Below, one piece after another: positions 61,248 to 64,000 of a stretch of DNA of 64,000 bases. The position numbers were made by a program, and so were the translations under genes. The stretch comes from Dermatemys mawii (taxonomy: Eukaryota; Chordata; Testudines; Dermatemydidae). The stretch lies in assembly GCA_007922305.1 (NCBI GenBank), contig ML677334.1:59064858-59128857 (forward strand), read 5' to 3'. The notes under the pieces are model-generated. The model ran no database searches. It was not told where the DNA came from and saw only the letters and a program-made list of their open reading frames with translations. The first letter of the stretch is position 1; each line of letters starts with the position of its first letter.

Positions 61248-62633
61248 CATTTTTGCCAATTTATTTTTCATTTATGTTTCTCTATACAGTGTAGACCTGG
61301 GATCTTCAAGCATATATCTCATCTGGGTGCTGGATATCATTTTTTAGACATTTTTAGTCGGTAATCTGTCTGGCTACAAATCACATTATGGAAGGTCATA
61401 GAGTTCTTTGGGATGGAAAGGTGGTTCCTTTTTTCAAAATGTGTGTAACAGTTAGAATAAAGCACACGATAACTTGCCATACTCAAGAGGCAATGAAAAG
61501 GCTGAATAATTAACAGATAAAGTTATTTTTTAATTACAGAAACTGATGATTTCCACTAGGTTCAGAAATGTAACGTGAAAGTCCATCTTAATGTTATGAC
61601 TAAATCAGGACCAGATTTAACACTTAGATAAATAGATCCTTCTTTGGTACTTGAAGAAATAATGAAACTAGGGGCAGTTAAGAAGAGATTAACACTGAGT
61701 TGTTTTTAAGCTATCTCAAGTGTATGATCCCATATCAAGAATTAAAGAAAACCTGAATATAACTAGTTTCTTCACTGGAAAAGAAATGGTCTCCCATACA
61801 CGTATTCTGACAGCTTCATCGTACTATCTCACATTTGCCTTATAGGCAATAATAAATAATAGTTGAATTAAATCATACTCAACTAATTTGGACTTCTGGC
61901 TTTTGCATGACAATTATCATTACGGTGTTTCTGTGCAGGGAATATGATGACATCAGCGTGGCTGGCTAGGAAGCTGTCTGATTTTTATTACTCGGAACTG
62001 GTCTCTGGAATCAAAAGGAAGCTGTACCCTTTATATTTACTGTTTTAAAGAGGAAATCTATAAAAGCCTACTGCTTAATTTGTACATTCTGTACAGTATT
62101 TCAGCTCAGCACTTGCCGAAAAGTCGGCTAATTTAAAAATAATAGTTCTTCAGTCAGAATGAAACTAAAATGGCAAAATGATTTCTTATAATGAATGTTT
62201 ATATAATATAAATATATAATATATAATTATAATGCTTATAATATCAGGTTGAAAATTAAAAGTAGTGACTATATAGTGGGCTAAATCCTTGGTTGTGGCC
62301 AAGAAGCACGCAGTGTAGTTTGGAGATGAATGGGGTGCAAAGGGGAAGTTAAAACACCTTTGTATTCCCCTGATCCCGGGCTGTCTATGTGCTGGACCCG
62401 TCTTCTGGCATAATGGAGAAAGATCTGATGGTATTCTGTCTATACACACTAACTCTGGACACAGAGTGGGAAACTGAGTCCAAGTCATTGTACTGGTTCT
62501 ATACCCCAGGATCCCGCTGAGCTAAGATGCTCCTTCCCCGGCAGGGTACATTGACTTGAAGGCCACTTTGCATGAGCAGCACACAGCAACCTGAATCCAG
62601 GGGACAGTCTTCAGAGGTAGGTCTGAATATTAT

Positions 62634-62659
62634 TTACACACACAATATTGTGTGTGTAA
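62634..62659. repeat. Perfect 26-bp palindrome with (CA)/(TG) arms
   Basis: The arms TTACACACACAAT and ATTGTGTGTGTAA are exact reverse complements with no spacer, centred between 62646 and 62647. Confidence 0.95.
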
Positions 62660-62689
62660 TAAGATAGATCCTTATCTATATAACAGTAT

Positions 62690-62745
62690 AGCTCCCCTGA
62701 AGTCAGCAGAGCTACATCAATTTACACCAGGTGAAGATCTTGCCA
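62690..62745. repeat. Short dispersed repeat fragment (GAAGTCAGCAGAGCTACATC)
   Basis: Reads CCCCTGAAGTCAGCAGAGCT, then TTTACACCAGGTGAAGATCT. This is a diverged copy of the small family also seen at 13659, 47430 and 55350. Confidence 0.45.
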
Positions 62746-63917
62746 AATATGTACATTTGTATAGAAAGAGACCCATACACTCATCCAGACATAAACGTTA
62801 CAAGTTAGACTAGAGCTCACACAGTGAATGAGCAGTTTTGATCTGCTATCTTTCTCTTTCCACTTTCTCCCGTCCCGCTCCCTTATCATGAGCCCTGATA
62901 CTCTTTTGGTGATAAGTTTCCTCTCACTTTTTTGCCTCATTTAAAATCAAGCAGTATTTTGTTATACATAAAACCTACAACATAAGCAAATGGGAAAACA
63001 ATAAGAATTCATTCTAAATATAACAGAGAAAAAAAGATGCATAATGTTATATACAACATTTGTGTCCAAATAATAATAAAGATGATTTTCCCCAATATTG
63101 TTCTCATTTCCTTATTTTTCTGTTTGAAATCATTCTTCTCCATCTCTCTTATAAAAAGGAAGGGTCGGTGCAAATTATATGCAAATTAGTGACAGAGAGA
63201 GGAAGGGAAAAAATCTTCTTTCCTTTTCATTCTTCCATGGCTAAAAAGAGAACTACTCTCCCTCTTCCCTGAAAGCCAAGAACATCCACATATTTTGGGA
63301 GATTCATCAGAGGTCAAAGGCTCCCCACTGGCAGCTTGTAGAAATCTGATTAGCCCTCTCTGCTTTGGATGGAGAGAACCCTGTGGCCAAACCCTAGGTC
63401 TCTTTTCTCACTGGGAACCACATGCCAAAGTTGCTCCTGGGCTGCCTTTATGGAGGTGTGGGATGGTGAGATGAAGACCACACCATTCCTGTACCATGAG
63501 CCCGACCCTTGCCCTGCTAAAATGATGCGAAGTCAGAAATTGCTGAGATTTTAGATCACACAGCAGCACTGCTAGGCCTGTGGCTGAACTCCAGCTGCAT
63601 GGTCCAGGATTCCACAGCAGGCACCTTCCCTCAAAAACCCTTTAGGGGGTTCCATGGTGAGGCACAGGTGCTGGAACTAAAAGAACTGCCACTCCCCCTG
63701 CCTTCAAGTAGTAACAACAACTCAAATACATGGCTTCCACCTTCAGTCTCCCCACTATAAAAATTGATCCAGCACCATTGCAGTGAGGAGGTAATCACAC
63801 AAAAGTTCTTGCTGCTATAGTCATCACAACTTCTCTGCAGGTTGCCTGTGTGCTTAGTGAGGAGTCAATTTGTTCCACAGTTTATTACACGTATCTCTAT
63901 TCCCGATCTGTCTAATT

Positions 63918-64000
63918 CAGGGGTTCTCATACTGGGGCTCGCAAGCTGTCAGCCTCCACCCGAAACCCCGTTTCACTTCCAGCATTTATAATGGTGGGTT
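63918..64000 (+). mobile_element. hAT-like element, left end, cut by the window edge
   Basis: Begins CAGGGGTTCTCATACTGGGG and continues with AGCTGTCAGCCTCCACCC, a familiar turtle hAT miniature. The right end lies outside the window. Confidence 0.55.

Larger units (their letters stand above)
47894..64000 (-). other. NOL4: Upstream NOL4 intron, partial
   Basis: If the transcript continues upstream, the rest of the window is intron, since no NOL4 exon was recognised here. It is AT-rich and carries a DIRS-like relic, three hAT miniatures (one cut by the window edge), an LTR-like segment and short repeats. Stretches without any recognised item are 48235-51095, 52505-53120, 53450-57305, 57510-60500 and 61250-63915. 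These hold only short chance frames and small dispersed-repeat fragments. Confidence 0.6.

Noticed and set aside
47894..64000. Further upstream NOL4 exons
   Set aside because: No frame in this stretch showed the basic, conserved sequence expected for the preceding exon; it is probably beyond the window.
1..64000. CRISPR arrays, operons, bacterial promoters or phage genes
   Set aside because: Nothing of the kind is present, and the window is vertebrate DNA.

Overview
The window reads as vertebrate chromosomal DNA, most likely from a turtle. It has no bacterial-style gene packing: long AT-rich non-coding stretches carry many decayed mobile elements, and the host coding sequence is confined to two small exons with canonical splice sites. 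The turtle call rests on the style of the repeats (the 3' end of a CR1 LINE, hAT miniatures, short dispersed families) recognised from memory, so it is inference.

Host gene. On the minus strand, positions 47713-47893 and 36052-36245 are the last two coding exons of NOL4 (nucleolar protein 4). The splice phases agree, and the translation closely matches the C-terminus of the vertebrate protein as remembered. The 11.5-kb stretch between them is the last intron. Everything above 47893 appears to be the preceding intron, whose upstream exon I did not find. Positions below about 36051 begin the 3' UTR, which carries an AU-rich run, and the rest of the left half is presumably intergenic.

Mobile DNA. 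From left to right: a badly broken Ty3/gypsy-type retrotransposon on the minus strand (5861-10335); a hAT miniature (12417-12734); a 1.1-kb inverted-repeat element containing a tRNA-like segment (about 15573-16655); GC-rich repeats (18365-19930); then a nested cluster. In the cluster a CR1 LINE 3' end is split by a 620-bp hAT element with a perfect 8-bp target duplication. It is followed by an L1-type LINE split by a full-length 4,361-bp Harbinger transposon (25372-29732, TAA duplications). The NOL4 introns hold a second tRNA-like repeat copy, a MIR-type SINE, a DIRS-like tyrosine-recombinase retroelement relic (51100-52500), more hAT miniatures and a probable LTR.

The Harbinger element is the most informative region. 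It keeps both partner genes tail to tail: an uninterrupted transposase (413 aa) and a two-exon Myb/SANT-like DNA-binding protein. The transposase has tyrosine in place of the first catalytic aspartate. The Myb-like gene has one premature stop at codon 12. A third, unexplained 100-codon frame lies inside the Myb-gene intron. I see no clearly new biological system; that third frame and the palindromic subterminal repeats are the best leads.
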